Positions 5,859 to 6,343 of a stretch of 6,343 bases of DNA are shown here, piece by piece; position 1 is the first letter of the stretch, and each line of letters starts with the position of its first letter. The stretch is from Deltaproteobacteria bacterium (GTDB taxonomy: Bacteria > Desulfobacterota > DSM-4660 > Desulfatiglandales > B25-G16): the NCBI GenBank assembly GCA_019308645.1, contig JAFDHR010000138.1:1-6343 (forward strand), written 5' to 3'. The position numbers and the translations under genes are program-made. Below the pieces are notes generated by a model. It saw only the letters and a list, made by a program, of their open reading frames with translations, was not told where the DNA came from and ran no database searches.

Positions 5859-6003
5859 TAAAATATTGACATGTCTTTTTCCTTGGTATCCAAATATCAA
5901 ATCCCCATACTCCTTCCTGCAAAAAACGAGTTTTATCAAAAAATGCGTCATTTTTATTGTTTAACTATTATATCTTAGGTTTCTTGATGTATGTTGGATA
6001 CCA
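5832..6003. repeat. Three copies of GGTATCC in alternating orientation
   Basis: The heptamer occurs as GGATACC at 5832-5838, GGTATCC at 5885-5891 and GGATACC at 5996-6002. The last two extend to a perfect 10-bp inverted repeat, TGGTATCCAA (5884-5893) and TTGGATACCA (5994-6003), about 100 bases apart. The first copy overlaps the proposed thi4 -10 element. The copies could be binding sites for one regulator of the divergent region, or chance; sequence alone cannot decide. Confidence 0.4.
5854..5870. repeat. Palindrome over the thi4 -35 region
   Basis: GTCAATA-AAA-TATTGAC is a perfect 7-bp inverted repeat with a 3-base centre. It covers the proposed -35 hexamer of thi4. The size and symmetry resemble a dimeric repressor operator; a weak RNA hairpin is the alternative. 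No regulator gene is visible nearby. Confidence 0.5.
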
Positions 6004-6023
6004 TAGAATACCTCCCCAGATTC

Positions 6024-6046
6024 ATTGTGGCCTCTACTGCCACGAT
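6024..6046. repeat. Small stem-loop in the thi4 / small-membrane-protein intergenic region
   Basis: ATTGTGGC (6024-6031) pairs with GCCACGAT (6039-6046), eight pairs including one G-U, around a 7-base loop. No T tract follows on either strand, so it is not a standard terminator. It lies about 40 bases before the rightward -35 element and may be an operator or of no consequence. Confidence 0.35.
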
Positions 6047-6087
6047 AAGTGAGCACTAATCTTCAAAGGGTAAGTGGGAAGGAAAGC

Positions 6088-6116
6088 TTGACATCAGAAA
6101 TTTTTTCAAATATTGT
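6088..6116 (+). promoter_or_regulatory. Strong sigma-70 promoter for the small membrane protein gene
   Basis: A perfect -35 TTGACA (6088-6093) and a -10 TATTGT (6111-6116, four of six) are separated by exactly 17 bases. Transcription would start near 6123, about 40 bases before the ATG. This is the best promoter in the window. Confidence 0.65.
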
Positions 6117-6150
6117 CCTTTTTTAAGGCTACTAAACCCAAAAAAATGAA

Positions 6151-6156
6151 AGGAGG
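6151..6156 (+). promoter_or_regulatory. Strong ribosome binding site for the gene at 6162
   Basis: A perfect AGGAGG lies five bases before the ATG at 6162, indicating efficient translation and fixing the start of a gene that the window truncates. An ATG at 6146 lies upstream of this site and is not preferred. Confidence 0.8.
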
Positions 6157-6161
6157 TTTCT

Positions 6162-6343
6162 ATGAGTAACAATCAGGAGAACGACGGCTATGGAATCACA
6201 GTTTTTAAACCTGGGACCCCACCAAGCGTGAAAACGAGGGGAATAATCTTTTTCATTATCTTTTGCCTGATCATCCTGATTCAGGCCTTTTATTGGCTGT
6301 TTGCTAATTCAGTCGAGCCATTGGTATTGGGAATGCCTTTTGG
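6162..6343 (+). CDS. Small membrane protein, N-terminal part, possibly a sodium:solute symporter accessory subunit
   Basis: The first 60 residues are visible; the gene runs off the right edge. A hydrophilic N-terminal region (~1-26) with basic residues (VKTRG) just before the first helix suggests a cytoplasmic N-terminus. One membrane helix follows (~27-47, GIIFFIIFCLIILIQAFYWL). After it comes NSVEPLVLGMPF, which resembles the N-x-x-EP-x-x-LG-x-PF segment of small two-helix proteins (DUF3311-like) encoded just before sodium:solute symporters. On that reading a second helix and then a large symporter gene should follow outside the window. The family call is from memory of a short motif and is tentative, but the gene itself is well supported by a near-consensus promoter, perfect Shine-Dalgarno and open frame. 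It is divergent from thi4 and shares its intergenic region. Confidence 0.75.
   Translation, partial: MSNNQENDGYGITVFKPGTPPSVKTRGIIFFIIFCLIILIQAFYWLFANSVEPLVLGMPF

Larger units (their letters stand above)
5763..6161. other. 399-base divergent intergenic region
   Basis: This AT-rich stretch lies between thi4 (leftward) and the membrane protein gene (rightward). It contains the thi4 ribosome site and promoter, a palindrome at the thi4 -35, three GGTATCC copies, a small stem-loop and the rightward promoter and ribosome site. I find no credible open reading frame, tRNA or TPP-riboswitch core. The central part, about 5900-5990, shows nothing I can name. Confidence 0.6.

Overview
The window is about 40% GC bacterial chromosomal DNA, densely packed with ordinary-looking genes. 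A CstA-type peptide or carbon-starvation transporter, a bacterial patatin, an MgtE magnesium channel, an ArsA/Get3-like ATPase and an archaeal-type Thi4 thiazole synthase suggest an anaerobic or microaerophilic, sulfide-exposed bacterium, perhaps Desulfobacterota-like. That lineage guess is inference from gene content and low GC; there is no rRNA or other marker here. No mobile element, CRISPR array, tRNA or rRNA was recognised.

Layout. Positions 1-472 (+) hold the C-terminal end of a CstA-family permease, closed by a clear stem-loop terminator (478-515). A three-gene stretch on the + strand follows. It holds an unrecognised four-helix membrane protein (637-1068), an unrecognised 96-residue protein with a methionine-rich segment (1130-1420), and an ArsA/Get3-family ATPase (1417-2358) that overlaps the small gene by 4 bases. 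A patatin-like phospholipase (2550-3503, +) comes next. Its last 23 bases overlap the end of a convergent full-length mgtE (3481-4830, -). Upstream of mgtE on the same strand, across a 140-base gap, is thi4 (4971-5762, -). A 399-base intergenic region (5763-6161) then separates thi4 from a divergent small membrane protein gene cut by the window end (6162-6343, +). This region carries a promoter for each side and several inverted repeats.

How the genes work together. Most transcription units look unrelated: nutrient uptake, lipid hydrolysis, Mg2+ transport and thiamine thiazole synthesis. The 96-residue protein and the ArsA/Get3-like ATPase are almost certainly co-translated. The ATPase keeps the nucleotide-binding motifs of Get3, but where Get3 has its hydrophobic client-binding region it has a lysine-rich helical stretch. 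The small partner carries a Met-rich helix of the kind that binds hydrophobic clients in other targeting proteins. This pair, perhaps with the membrane protein before it, is the best candidate for an undescribed system here. The second point of interest is Thi4, which has phenylalanine where eukaryotic enzymes have the sulfur-donating cysteine and the studied archaeal enzyme has histidine.
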